Of a stretch of DNA of 64,000 bases, positions 38,995 through 49,519 are shown in pieces; the first letter of the stretch is position 1; every line of letters begins with the position of its first letter. The notes under the pieces were generated by a model. The model searched no databases. It had not been told where the DNA came from and saw nothing but the letters and a program-made list of their open reading frames with translations. The translations under genes were made by a program, and so were the position numbers. The stretch is taken from the NCBI GenBank assembly GCA_026419775.2, contig JAOPGA020000460.1, positions 1 to 64,000 on the forward strand, given 5' to 3'. Source of the stretch: Acrasis kona. Taxonomy: Eukaryota; Heterolobosea; Eutetramitea; Acrasida; Acrasidae.

Positions 38995-39210
38995 TATGGA
39001 GTTCAGTGATCGTTCGATCACCGACTACTAGTTCTGTTGTTGTGGTCACTTTTTGGTTGACTTGAGAAACAATGCTGTACAATTTATACTCAGGTCTCTT
39101 CAACAAATGTATGAAACCAAATAGCAACTTGAAATAACTAGTTAATAACCTGTCAAACGTTTCGATGTACACGTTGTACAGCTCGAGTTGACTCACTTTT
39201 GTAAAACACG

Positions 39211-41010
39211 ATGACAACCTATGCTCAAGGTATTGCTGTCGCATCATCAAAACAAGATACTTCGCTGTCCTATTTGTGCAAGATCATCAAGTTTCTACAA
39301 AACCTATCAGCTGTGGAGGAGAGCCACGCAAAGCTTTTACATAGGCAGAGCAGCGTTACACTAGAATCGCCCATTATTAATGATGAATTTTGCATAACTT
39401 ATGACAAGATACGATCTATGACATCAAATGCTGCAGAAAGGCACTACCGGTTTGCAAGAGAGGTGTCAGAGAAAGTTTGTGCACCTCTAATCAATTTACA
39501 CAACGAAATGACTGTTGCAAAAAAGAACATTATGACTAGAGCGCAGAGAATGGAAAAAGATTATCAAAATGAAATAAACTTTGTTCAAAAAGCCAAACTA
39601 AAACAACACAAAGCAGCCAAAGATGCTGAACAAGCTTTTATCAAAAAACAAAAGGCATTTTATAATAAATCTGCTTGTACCTCTCCAATAGAAGCCCAGC
39701 AACAGGCTTTAACTTATGAACAGCTAGCAAAGGTCAGCGACCAGCTCCAAAAAGAGGCTACAAACATTGAGCAACAATACAAAACTATTGTTGAGCAAAT
39801 GAATCAAAATAAAATAAATTACGCCAGAGAGGCGCAGTTACTGGTTGACATTTTGCATCAGAGTAGTGGTGAAATGATTGGTGTGATGAGAGATTATTTG
39901 TTGTTATATTTGAGCATTGAGGAAATGCTCTTGATGGATACACAAAGACAAGTAGAAAATATCAAAAGAAGTACTGAATCAATAAACATCAATACTTATC
40001 TTGAGAATGTGAAAAAGTGTGATGAAAAAATGGTAAGTGTTGTTCGTCAAAAGCTTTTTAACTTTTTTCAGGTTGATGAGCCAGAGGTCAAATTCGAACC
40101 ATACATTATGGACCTTGACGAAAAATCAGAAAAGTACAACAGCAAGAACAATAAATTCAACTTTGGCATTCAGACTCCTTCTAGTTTTTTGTCATTTTTG
40201 AACGACAAAAAAAAGAGTTTGTTCAAAAGTCAAGCAGAAGATATAGATTTGATGGAATTAGGCGCACCACCCAACGAAGAGGAAGTTGAGGAGGAAAGCA
40301 ACGAGTCTGATTTTGTAGAAAATGATGAAGACAGGAGTAGAGAGGTGGTCGTTTCGGATCAGGAACAAGCCTACTTTAAGAATGCTCTTGACGAAATTAT
40401 AAATGCTGACCAGGAAACTCAAACTGACCTGATCCAAGACATTAAGAATAAAATAAATAACTCCAAGGAGTCTCGGACTGCTTTGGCAATGTGTTTGAAT
40501 GACAGAAGAATGTTCCCACTCCTTAGTCAAAATGCTTTTTTAAAAACTGCAGATCTTGTGGGTCTCACCTTGACAGTGTCTCACGAATATGCTGATCCAA
40601 ATGTTGGACGTCTTTTGTTGAACATGAGTCAAACATTTTATCGGGTCAACTCTGAAAATGGGGAAAGAGAGTACCTACAAGGATATCTAAAAGATGAACC
40701 ACTGTGGAAGGACATGCGTTTTTGGGAAGCAGCATTTTTCGATGCTCTTTCGTACGAGAGAAAGCGGTCGCAGTTTCCGAAAAGAAAAAAGTGGAAGCAC
40801 ATGAACAAGAGTGCAAGAGAGGATGCCACAATTCAACATGAAAATATGGCGTTTGGTATGCTTGGTACATTTGCATTAAATATGTTATCCATGGGTATGG
40901 CTCCCGAGCAGTGCAAGATCTTTATCCAAAAGATGTGTTTGATAAATAGTTTAAAACAGGAATATAGTGATATGCTGCTGTGTAATATTGAGGAACAAAA
41001 CAATTCGTAA
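39211..41010 (+). CDS. F-BAR domain protein with additional C-terminal helical domain
   Basis: Exons 39211-40032 and 40072-41010 are proposed, removing a 39-nt segment (40033-40071, GTAAGT..TTTTTTCAG) that also translates without stop. About 586 residues if spliced. Residues 1-275 are an F-BAR/FCH membrane-bending module: YLCKIIKFLQNLSAVEESHA, HYRFAREVSEKVCAPL and the long helices MEKDYQNEINFVQKAKLKQH and YEQLAKVSDQLQKEA. An acidic linker follows. The C-terminal domain (LWKDMRFWEAAFFDALSYER, MAPEQCKIFIQKMC) loosely resembles the SBF2/KIAA0513 region. It probably links endocytic membranes to regulators. Confidence 0.75.
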   Translation: MTTYAQGIAVASSKQDTSLSYLCKIIKFLQNLSAVEESHAKLLHRQSSVTLESPIINDEFCITYDKIRSMTSNAAERHYRFAREVSEKVCAPLINLHNEMTVAKKNIMTRAQRMEKDYQNEINFVQKAKLKQHKAAKDAEQAFIKKQKAFYNKSACTSPIEAQQQALTYEQLAKVSDQLQKEATNIEQQYKTIVEQMNQNKINYAREAQLLVDILHQSSGEMIGVMRDYLLLYLSIEEMLLMDTQRQVENIKRSTESININTYLENVKKCDEKMVSVVRQKLFNFFQVDEPEVKFEPYIMDLDEKSEKYNSKNNKFNFGIQTPSSFLSFLNDKKKSLFKSQAEDIDLMELGAPPNEEEVEEESNESDFVENDEDRSREVVVSDQEQAYFKNALDEIINADQETQTDLIQDIKNKINNSKESRTALAMCLNDRRMFPLLSQNAFLKTADLVGLTLTVSHEYADPNVGRLLLNMSQTFYRVNSENGEREYLQGYLKDEPLWKDMRFWEAAFFDALSYERKRSQFPKRKKWKHMNKSAREDATIQHENMAFGMLGTFALNMLSMGMAPEQCKIFIQKMCLINSLKQEYSDMLLCNIEEQNNS

Positions 41011-41016
41011 TATATT

Positions 41017-41926
41017 TTATTTTTCATCATGTTCGTCGTCTTCATCTTGTCTAGTTCGACGCGACCCATCTTCTTCCACCACAACTCTCTGACCGTTTGT
41101 TGTTTTTATTGTTAGTGAATCTGTTTTTCGTGTGTCGTCTTGATAACTTTCAAACTTTTTTTTAAACAAGTCAGTGTCGTCCTTAGCTTTCTTTATTTGC
41201 TCATCTATTTTTTGTTGTTGATCTTCCGTAAGTTTCTTTGGTTGATAATAAATCATTGGTAGAGTCGTGGTCCTTAATAGATGACACGTTAGCAAGTCTT
41301 GATTGTGTTCCTCCAGCTGTTTTAGGGCGTATTTTAATTCTTTCCTTTTGGCGTCGAGGGAATCCATTTGTAACGTCTTTGATTCTTTTTGTGCAGCAAC
41401 TTGAACAAGTTCCATTTCAGCCATCTCTTTATCGTGCTTTTGTTCTCTTTCTGTTATCCGCTTCTCAATCTCCTCTTTGTGTTTCAACTAATTCACAAGT
41501 TAAAAAAGCGTTAAAAAATTGTCGAACCTTGTCTGAAGATTTATCAAGCTCATTCTTAGATTTGTTTAAAACGCCCATCAAAAATCCCATCACACGTTTT
41601 CCTCGTTCTTTTACCTTGACATCTTTGATGACTGGTTTTTTTGGCGTCTCGGTCTTTGGTTCCTCTACAATATTCGACTTGCCCACCACAACACTACTCA
41701 ACTTTCTCTTTTTTGTATGCTCCTCGCTTTCATGTCTATCCTCTAATTGTCTTTTCCTCGACTCCTTTTCTGAATAAGTATCCACATTTTGATTCGATAG
41801 TCTACCTTCCTTGTTTTGAAGATGCCGCAATGAAACTTGAACTTCTCTTGATGATTTATCGATTTTGTTCAAACGTAACTGGAGCGAGAGACGTAAACTA
41901 TCCAGCTCTGATCCTTTCAGCGTCAT
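41017..41926 (-). CDS. PNN: Pinin/SDK/memA-family splicing-associated protein
   Basis: Exons 41528-41926 and 41017-41487, with a 40-nt intron (41488-41527) whose donor GTTCGA is weaker than the window norm. The Pinin signature RGKRVMGFLMGVLNKSKNE is followed by KEEIEKRITEREQKHDKEM and LLRTTTLPMIYYQPKKL, the typical end of the domain. Family members join the exon-junction complex and regulate splicing. About 289 residues, ending in an acidic tail (RQDEDDEHDEK). The ATG at 41926 is preferred to one at 41989 because the N-terminal pinin helix begins there. The stop is 7 bases past that of the convergent F-BAR gene. Confidence 0.8.
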
Positions 41927-41999
41927 GATTGAACACAACCCTGAATTCAAATAATCAAAACACACAAACAACACACTTGATAACAACATAAGGTTTTAT

Positions 42000-43415
42000 T
42001 TAATCTAAACCAGCATATCCGTTAATCAATGGTTCAAAGTTTTGTGCACCATCATTGTCTTGTCTGAGTATGGCATCGCACAGTGGAGGAAAATCAGAAT
42101 TCAAACTCAAAAATTCCGTCAAGAACAACAACATGTGGAAATCACTAACGCGCTGCACAAATTTTTGATTCTTTCGTGCCAACAATACCTGTTTCAACTT
42201 GGTCATGTTTTGCACGTGATCGCTGCTAGGCCTATTGCGGATGGGGAACCCAACTTGAAGCTTACTAGTATAATTCTTGATGGCTACATTACAGATCAAC
42301 AACAAGGAATCAATCTCCTGCGTCTCCTTTCTCTCCACCTGTACAGGCTTCGTCGTCTTCATCACTTCTGCATTATCAGGATCCACTCTGAGCAACCCCT
42401 TTTCGTACATTTCCACGCATTGTTTGCTGACCTGGAATGCTTGGAATTCTAATTGACCCTCCTCATTAGGAAACACCGTTATGGTGACGAATGCAGGACC
42501 ATACTTACTTTGATACTCTGCGGCCTTGATAATCTCCTCTCCACACAGAGGATAATCTCTGGAGCCGTCATGAGAAAAGATCCAACCGACACGTCTCATG
42601 CCAAGAAGTGACGCAAGAGTGTCGGCTCTGTCGTTAATGTTAGCATCTTCAATCTGATGGAAAGACTCGGCGGTACCCCTTTGCTTGGGCTCAAAGGCAA
42701 CGTTGGCTATGGCTGCCTCGTACTCATCATTTTCAATCACGTACTCTTCGGTGGTTTTTTCGTTTTCAGCTTCTTCGTCTTGAGGAGGAGATGATTTTTC
42801 AAATGTACCATACAAGAATGCCATTCTCTGAGCGGTCATTGCCATTTCACGCAAGAACAATTGAAAGGCATTTGCAGACTGATTGTCCACCGAAACAGTG
42901 GTACAAACCCCAAATTTTTGATGTTTTATTCTAATTGTTACTTCCTCTCTTAATTTCATGTACTCTGCTAGCGTCCAATTCTTCTTCCTGTGTCGGAGAC
43001 CTAAACTAGATAAGTCATCTCCCTCGCCCATCTCTTCTTGTACTGCCCTCTTTCTTTCCTCCTCTTGGACATCTTGTTTGGATTTTAATGTTGGGTCGTA
43101 TGCAAAGTGCAACATGTCTCCCCTCTTGATCCCACATTGAGTTATTGTGTTTTTGTTTGATAGTGGTGATTTCTCTAGTAATTTGGGATCCAGAGATACT
43201 TTGATCGTATGAGGAGGAACTCCTGTCTGTTTGCTAATTTCATTAGCAACTGTATCGATTGTGTCGTTTGGTTTTAGATCAAACCGAAATGTCCCATCTT
43301 TTCCTCTAGCTCTGATCGTCTTTTTGGTGTTATTGATCGTTTATAAACTGGTACTTACAACTACATTTGCTGTATTGTTGCCTGCAAGGGGTTGTTTGAT
43401 TGCTTGTTTGCTCAT
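42000..43415 (-). CDS. NPLOC4: NPL4, ubiquitin-recognition cofactor of Cdc48/p97
   Basis: Exons 43359-43415 and 42000-43319, with a 39-nt intron (43320-43358) ending CAAAAAG. About 458 residues. The N-terminus is a UBX-like domain (TIRARGKDGTFRFDLK) that binds p97. The MPN-type body shows AFQLFLREMAMTAQRMAFLYG and VGWIFSHDGSRDYPLCGEE. Npl4 with Ufd1 unfolds ubiquitin for the p97 segregase. No CxxC pairs are visible between the UBX-like part and the MPN domain, so the zinc-finger (zf-NPL4) module of animals and fungi seems absent. No C-terminal NZF is present. Confidence 0.87.
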
Positions 43416-43667
43416 TATTGTTTTCTTGAACAATTTTATGAACAAGTCAGTCAACTAGCATCGGAATTTTTAAATTTAGACCAGATAAGTGTGGGCAGCC
43501 GGTAGTAAACAATGGTCCTTAGCGAAGGACGGCTATGCACAATGAGGATTAGGAACTTACATCTTTGTATAGCCCTGATATGCAACCTAAATTAATCACG
43601 AGCATCACTGCTCACATTAGAAGTCATACAGCAAACAGACAATAAGGATTAGATGTAATTAGACTAT

Positions 43668-44546
43668 TTATTGGTCCTTCTTTGGAGATGGGAGCAATGT
43701 ATTTAAAACTTGTACAGGCTTGTCTTCCGCATCTTCAAAATTTATCGTTTTGAGATTCTTTTTTGACAAAAGGGATCCTTCACGGCCCCAAATTAAAACT
43801 AGTCGGTCATTAATAAAGTATATCATGACACCTATTTGCGCCATGCTAAAGAAACACCATATCGATGCTTGCTCCATTAAGTTGTTGGTTACAAACCCTG
43901 CGGCAACGGGCCCAGTTAGGAACAACAACGCACCCTCAATTAGCATTCCCTTTTTTTCCTGTAGGAGTTAACAAATTTATAAAAGAATCATTCATACGTA
44001 TAGTGCGATAAAAGGTGCAAACATACAAAAGGAGTGAATGGCTGCTCCAGGAATAATATAGGTAGGGTCTGCCATTGGCACAGACCAAGCCAGGTGGTAG
44101 TCTCCTCTGAATGTACAAATGGTACTGCCTCTAAGCCATTCAGTGCTTGGCTGATTTCCAAGTGTTGTCGGCCACGCGTATGAAAGTAAAAAGCGGAAAA
44201 ATAGCATGGCACCTCCAATTAAGCTCAACCTCTTTATTATCTGGTATTTGTCAAGATATCTCTGGTTGATGACAAGGGATGCGTTTATGGAATGTGTGAA
44301 ATAGGGCTGTAGACATATATGACAGTATCCGATGATGGTGAGCACCTTGTTTATTGGTCTATCGCACAAAGGCGAGTCTAAACTTGGTGCAATAAAGATA
44401 TACTGAATTGCTTGGAGAAACTCCATAGTGAAGAAGAAGAATATCCCACGCGCAAGCTCAGCATTTGATGTTTTACTCCAAACCCACCATGATACGTACA
44501 GACCCAACGCCGCAAACGCTGCGGACATCTCCATTGAAAAGCACAT
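43668..44546 (-). CDS. DUF5765-like multi-pass membrane protein
   Basis: Exons 43998-44546 and 43668-43958, with a 39-nt intron (43959-43997). About 279 residues with seven or so hydrophobic segments. It starts MCFSMEMSAAFAALGLY, has the conserved EFLQAIQYIFI and PYFTHSINAS segments, and ends in a polar tail. The MCFS start and the Tyr/Glu-containing helices resemble the DUF5765 family, which has no known activity. No signal peptide beyond the first helix. Divergent to the lipin gene. Confidence 0.65.
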
Positions 44547-44867
44547 CCTCTGTTTGTTAACGTTGGTGCGTTACAAAATCATTTATTCGGGATAATTTAT
44601 TGCGGGTACTAGCTTTTGTAAATATATTACTATTTTGAGATATAATTAATGTTTAGTCGAAAATAGCTATTCGCAGCTATAATGATTGATTATTGTTGTT
44701 CTTATAATAGGTCATATGGTTGGTTTTTTAAACATCAGATTGTATTCTAGTTTCTGAATAAACTTTCCATTGATATGAGACTTAAAGCAAAAGATCGTTG
44801 TAATGCATGATAAAATTAGATTTGTATTTTTAAAAACTTTATTTTTAGTGACATTATTAGAAGTAAA
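44547..44867. other. Divergent promoter region between DUF5765-like gene and lipin
   Basis: About 320 AT-rich bases. A stem-loop ATAGCT-ATTCGC-AGCTAT lies at about 44663-44680. A TTTTTAG just before the lipin ATG looks like a splice acceptor, so a short upstream exon cannot be excluded. Otherwise nothing seen. Confidence 0.4.
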
Positions 44868-46003
44868 ATGTCTTCTGCCCTCGATATTATAGCAGTCCTT
44901 CAGCAGGAAGGTGACATCAAATGGTCGCCGATATACGTGCGATTTGCAAAAAAAGCTGAAAAAGATACCGTTGTTAATATCTATTTAAACACCATACCAA
45001 TATTAAACACGACTCAGCACCAACTTATTGTACAAAAGGGTAGAAAAAATGCTACTTTTTCTACCATGATTGCCTCAACTCCAATGTATACTGAACATAA
45101 AAATCTGGATGAAGGGTCTAAAATTGATAAAGAACTGGAACACATGAACAAGATGATACCCCCAAGTAAGTACCTCAAACTGTTGCACACGCTAACTTAT
45201 CAAAGAGGAGTTCATCAATCAATTTAGATTAGACGGGGAGGTAAACGACCTGTTGTTCGAAATGAACGGACAAATAGTAGAAGCAAAGTTATTCTACTGG
45301 GACTACAAAACAAAAATAGTAATTTCTGACGTAGATGGAACAATCACCAAGAGCGATGCGTTGGGACCCTTTGCTATTCTACTCGGCATGGATTACTACA
45401 GACCAGGCACAGCAGCCCTTTACACAGCTATTAGTGACCTTGGTTACAAATTCATTTACATAACAAGGAAGCCTATGAGTCAAATCAAATTTGTGAAGAA
45501 TTTTTTGGTAAAAATTAGACAAAAGGAGGAAGAGGAAGAATCCACCATGCCTCTTGGACCAGTTATCAGCACGCCTTATAAAAACTATCCAGTTCTAGTG
45601 TACAAGATATGGAGAGGACCGACTGTGTTCAAGAAATCAATTTTGACATGTTTGAGAAACATGTTTCCATTTGAGAGAAATCCTTGGATAGCAGGTTTCG
45701 GAGATAAACCAACGGTAAGAATTATTTTCGATGTGCTTTTTAATCTTTTAGGATACTGAAGCCTACGTATTCGGGGGTTTGGATGAGGAGCGTTGTTTCC
45801 AGATTGATGACAAAGGAACAGTATCCATTCACACATCAAACACATCGTTTCAAGGATACAGCGGTGTACGAAATGCAATAGACAGATGGTTCCCGACCAT
45901 TTCAGAGCAGACAGCTTCCGCAGTTATTGAGGTGCCCATCATGATTGGGTCAGGTATTGTTGATGCAAGCAAAGCAGTTATTGACGTAAATAGTATTTCT
46001 TAA
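44868..46003 (+). CDS. LPIN: Lipin-type phosphatidate phosphatase, short form
   Basis: Exons 44868-45165, 45206-45714 and 45752-46003, with introns of 40 and 37 nt. 352 residues. The N-terminal lipin domain is reduced (DIIAVLQQEGDIKWSPIYVRF). The C-terminal LNS2 phosphatase is complete: VISDVDGTITKSDALG carries the DxDxT nucleophile, and GFGDKPTDTEAYVFGGLDEE is the usual block after the active site. The enzyme dephosphorylates phosphatidic acid to diacylglycerol at the ER or nuclear envelope. It lacks the long regulatory middle of animal lipins. Stop codon 10 bases from that of convergent PTEN. Confidence 0.88.
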
Positions 46004-46013
46004 AAATGTGTTT

Positions 46014-47257
46014 TTATTCTTCTACTGCTTCTCCTCCTTCTCCCTCACCTTCGGACAAATGACCTGTGGGAGATTCAATCTTTTGTTCTGTGATGTTGTT
46101 CTCTTTGTCAACTTCGAGCAGATATCTTTCCGACTTTCTTCCATCATAGCTGACTTGTAACGCAATCTCCATTGGTGTACTGTCGCCTTCTTTTTCTTCG
46201 GAATGGACTAATACTTTTTTAACGTTGGTGGATTGAGCTCTTCTCAAATAATCTTCTCTGTGCTCTTCTATTGGGTCGTGTTTAATTGTTCCAATAATGT
46301 CGAAAGTGCACGTGATGCCAAAGTCCTTGTGGTATTTTTTGGTATCACGATGTGTTCCATCAATGTTTATTTTATCCAACACTAATGTTCCACCAGACAC
46401 AAAGCGAGTGCTGATCCAAAAATGACATATATCGTTGGTTTGAAGAGATCCTTTCTTGGTCACCTCAACAAGCACATCTCCGGTGAGTTGTACTGGCCTG
46501 TCCTCATATTTTGGTGTAACATCTACATAGTTGTCTCCTCTGCTCATCTCATCCTCTGTACTGCAATATAAAACACTGTGATCGAAGTGTATGACTTTGA
46601 TTAAAATGGCTGCTTGAGTTTCGTAATTGTTGAGCCTGATGTTCTTGATGACTACGGTTTGTAAAGGATTCTTCTTTTGTAGGTACTCATAAAAGTAATG
46701 AACATAACGTCTTTGACTTGGAATGGTCACACCTTGATCATCTTTTGTCCGTTTCTGTCCATAATACTTTAAGCTCTCGATTGCAGAAAACTGCCCAGTA
46801 TAAGTTAGGTATGAACAAATCATGACACCTGTTCTTCCTTTACCGGCTTTACAATGGATGACCGCCACATTATCTGGACTTTGGTTTATCCACTGGTCGA
46901 CATCAACGCAGAATTCCATTATGATTTCGAACTTGGGTGCATTATGATCGTCGAAAGGAAACCTCGCTACTCTACCCTCAAACGCGTCGTCTTCATAATC
47001 TCTCTCGGAGCAAAGGTTATAAACTTTGAATGCTTTGCCCTTTCGAATTGTAAATTATTTTCATTGTGGATGCTTACATGTTTCTGCTCTAAAAATTGGA
47101 TAACCTTGTTACGCGGGTTTCTGTACAGCGATTCCACATTTACCGAAGGAAAGCCCATGGCTATGATTTTATCAGTTACATACGTAAGGTCTAGGTCGAA
47201 CCCATCCTCTTGTGTTCGTCTCTTGTTCTTGGACACTATCCTTCGGACCAACGACAT
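46014..47257 (-). CDS. PTEN: PTEN phosphoinositide 3-phosphatase
   Basis: Exons 47078-47257 and 46014-47039, with a 38-nt intron (47040-47077). 401 residues, close to human PTEN. The N-terminus has the PIP2-binding RRIVSKNKRR and the QEDGFDLDLTYVTDKIIAMG block. The exon junction restores KVYNLCSERDY. The P-loop is HCKAGKGRTG with its catalytic Cys around residue 123. GVTIPSQRRYVHYFYEYL follows. The second half is a C2 domain. The acidic C-terminal tail lacks the PDZ-ligand of the human protein. It dephosphorylates PIP3 at the plasma membrane, a polarity regulator in amoebae. Start at ATG 47257. Confidence 0.95.
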
Positions 47258-47635
47258 TAGTAAAACAAATAACTGTCTGCTATTTTAAAGAAATTGACAT
47301 GGTGTATGACGTTGATATCTTTTTACAAAGCAATTGCGTTTTATACCACAGGTGGATATATTGCCGAAAATAGATGTATATACCTCAATAATGGTGCCTA
47401 CCCTTCTAAAACAACGCAAGAGCCCAAAGGATTTCCGCACATCCTCTTAATCCCCACAAATATGCTACACATCAACAGATAAATATTTTGTAACGAGTCA
47501 ACTAATCCTGTTTAACTCCCTAACAGTGAACGGGCAGAGTGAACAGGCGAAAAGGCCTTCGTATCAGAAATGCATGAGCAACATGGAACGAATATACACC
47601 GGATATAACGACAGTTAATTTTGACAAAAAGACAT
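47258..47635. other. Intergenic region between PTEN and the beta-propeller-like gene
   Basis: About 380 bases. A 62-codon plus-strand frame (47294-47482) has no recognisable feature. No RNA gene or repeat found. Confidence 0.4.
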
Positions 47636-48682
47636 TTATTGGAACATGGATAAATCGCTATAATGATCCTTTACAAATGCAACTGGCATGTCGTTCTTGT
47701 TGTAGTGAACAACACCACAACCAACAACATATCTTCCTTTATCGGTGAATCCCTTCACCTTTTGAGATTTGAAGCTAGTAAAGTCAGATGAGGGCATCAT
47801 GATGTCTCCCTTCTCGACAGAAAAGTATATTTGACCAGTTCTCTCGTCGAGGAATTGCCCATTGATGACTCTTCCCTCGCCAGCGTCAATCTTTTTTACA
47901 GAATTATCCTTCAAGTCGAAACGCAAAACAGCGGAAGCACCAATGTGTTGGTCAGCACCCTCCATCTGTGCGTAAGAAATGTACAATTGATTCCTGACCT
48001 CATCAAAAGATACGTGAGCGAGATAGAGTGGTTCTGTGAAGGGCAGGTCATATGAACTGGAACGAACGTTGTTCATCTCGTTCATGTCGTACACGACTAA
48101 TTGTCCAAGTTTCTTTGATTGGTCGAAACTGACAACATATCCATGTTTCGCTTTTGAATTATAGTGACACGGTCTTCCTCTTTCGACGAAATGAGTTCCG
48201 CTTGTTAACTTTGTCACTTTGAATGTATCTGCGTTCATGATGGCATCACTTTGACCTAACCCAGTCAAAAGTACTTGGCGTGATTTGGTGTTGAGCATGG
48301 AACATGAGGGAGCAGTGTTCAGAGGTAGAGTCGTTTGAGAGAAACCTTTGGTGCTGAGGTCGAAATTTTCCACAACTACCTGAACGGGGCCGTCAAATTT
48401 GTTGAATAGAACAATCTTTTTTGCGAGCGAATCATAATGGGGGGCACGGTATGAATATCCGAACTCAATGTTGTTGTCTTTGGTAACGTTGACGGTTTCG
48501 AAATTTATTGTTAGAACGTTGGCGTGTGTAAGAAAGAATCCTCTGTTGGGATTTGATTCATCCTTGAAAATGCCATATGCGCTGGCCCACTGTGATATTG
48601 AAGCAAAGTCCTTTGATGTATTAAACTTTTCACACAATGCGTAGCAAACTAATGCGCATAGCAATATAAACGTTCTGTTCAT
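47636..48682 (-). CDS. Secreted beta-propeller-like protein, unknown
   Basis: 348 residues, one exon. ATG 48682 begins a signal peptide (MNRTFILLCALVCYALC). The mature part has repeated beta-strand blocks such as KIVLFNKFDGPVQVVVENFD, YVVSFDQSKKLGQLVVYDM and AVLRFDLKDNSVKKID, each with an FDL/YDM-like strand end. The pattern suggests a six- to seven-bladed propeller. No catalytic motif, few cysteines. Probably secreted or lysosomal. Relatives unknown to me. Next gene on the same strand is the GILT-like protein. Confidence 0.6.
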   Translation of the reverse strand: MNRTFILLCALVCYALCEKFNTSKDFASISQWASAYGIFKDESNPNRGFFLTHANVLTINFETVNVTKDNNIEFGYSYRAPHYDSLAKKIVLFNKFDGPVQVVVENFDLSTKGFSQTTLPLNTAPSCSMLNTKSRQVLLTGLGQSDAIMNADTFKVTKLTSGTHFVERGRPCHYNSKAKHGYVVSFDQSKKLGQLVVYDMNEMNNVRSSSYDLPFTEPLYLAHVSFDEVRNQLYISYAQMEGADQHIGASAVLRFDLKDNSVKKIDAGEGRVINGQFLDERTGQIYFSVEKGDIMMPSSDFTSFKSQKVKGFTDKGRYVVGCGVVHYNKNDMPVAFVKDHYSDLSMFQ

Positions 48683-48829
48683 TTTTATTGTGGTCACATT
48701 CTCTCACTTGAGGTCTAAATAAATCATTTGTTGGATCGCTTACAAAACAGTAGCTTTTGGGACAATCATTGAGATTTTGATTGAGGAATCTAGATCAAGA
48801 TGGCACTGTTTTAAATATAGACATGATGT

Positions 48830-49474
48830 TTATTGTGAACACGCTGGGGGCTTCTTCTCCGCAGTTGATGCTTTACAAATGTCTCTCACATAATCCTTGT
48901 ATGAAGTTGCCTTGCAATTGTCACCTCCATATTCACAGTAGCTCTCTCCGTTTAACAACATGGTTGGCGACCATTTTACATTCTTGGCATCTGTCTCATT
49001 TATAGATTGAGCTAATAAATGTTTTCCCTCTTCTGAGAATGCACATGCTTGAATTCTTTGATTGTCAAAACCAACTTCTTTGATGCATTGTTGAGCAATG
49101 CTTGGAAGGTAAGGCATCTTTGGGTTTACACACAAATTCAATTTATAAAATTCATTCTCTTTTTTGTATTGGTCTTGAACACAAGCTTCTATCAAATCTC
49201 CTTCTACCTCTGACACTCCGTGAAGTGACTTGAAGCCGTACTTTTGGCTATCATCCAGCTTCGCAATAAAGTTGACTTTAATATTCATAATACTGTTTAA
49301 TTCAGCATATAGTTGTTTGAAAATGTGCTTATTGAAGTCTTGTACATCGGGACATTTGCTCATCACGAACAGCTCGATGTCAACCTTATTCTCATTATGT
49401 GATAATGTGCGTTTCACTAAACTATTAGCAGCCACAAAGACTGCGACCAGAAGCACTACAAAGATTGACTTCAT
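48830..49474 (-). CDS. GILT-like lysosomal thiol reductase homologue, CXXC lost
   Basis: 214 residues with a signal peptide (SIFVVLLVAVFVAANS). The thioredoxin-like core resembles gamma-interferon-inducible thiol reductase. There is a first strand VDIELFVMSKCPDVQDFN, a HG..E....C signature (LHGVSEVEGDLIEAC), and a C-terminal WSPTMLLNGESYCEYGG that fits WVPTIxxNG. In GILT the active site is CXXC; here CPDV has lost the second cysteine. It may bind rather than reduce disulfides, or act as a monothiol enzyme. The ATG at 49474 is 45 bases from the start of a divergent gene. Confidence 0.75.
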   Translation of the reverse strand: MKSIFVVLLVAVFVAANSLVKRTLSHNENKVDIELFVMSKCPDVQDFNKHIFKQLYAELNSIMNIKVNFIAKLDDSQKYGFKSLHGVSEVEGDLIEACVQDQYKKENEFYKLNLCVNPKMPYLPSIAQQCIKEVGFDNQRIQACAFSEEGKHLLAQSINETDAKNVKWSPTMLLNGESYCEYGGDNCKATSYKDYVRDICKASTAEKKPPACSQ

Positions 49475-49519
49475 TTTTGAATCGTCTGTCACGGTCAACC
49501 AACAATTAACTTACAAAAA

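Noticed and set aside
38987-39250. 87-codon minus-strand frame between Kelch and F-BAR genes
   Set aside because: Overlaps the F-BAR start on the opposite strand and shares no homology; divergent promoter more likely.
41238-41777. 179-codon plus-strand frame over Pinin
   Set aside because: Antisense of the Pinin coiled coil; has no domain.
46854-47288. 144-codon plus-strand frame over PTEN
   Set aside because: Shadow of PTEN exons on the opposite strand; ends where the conserved exon ends.
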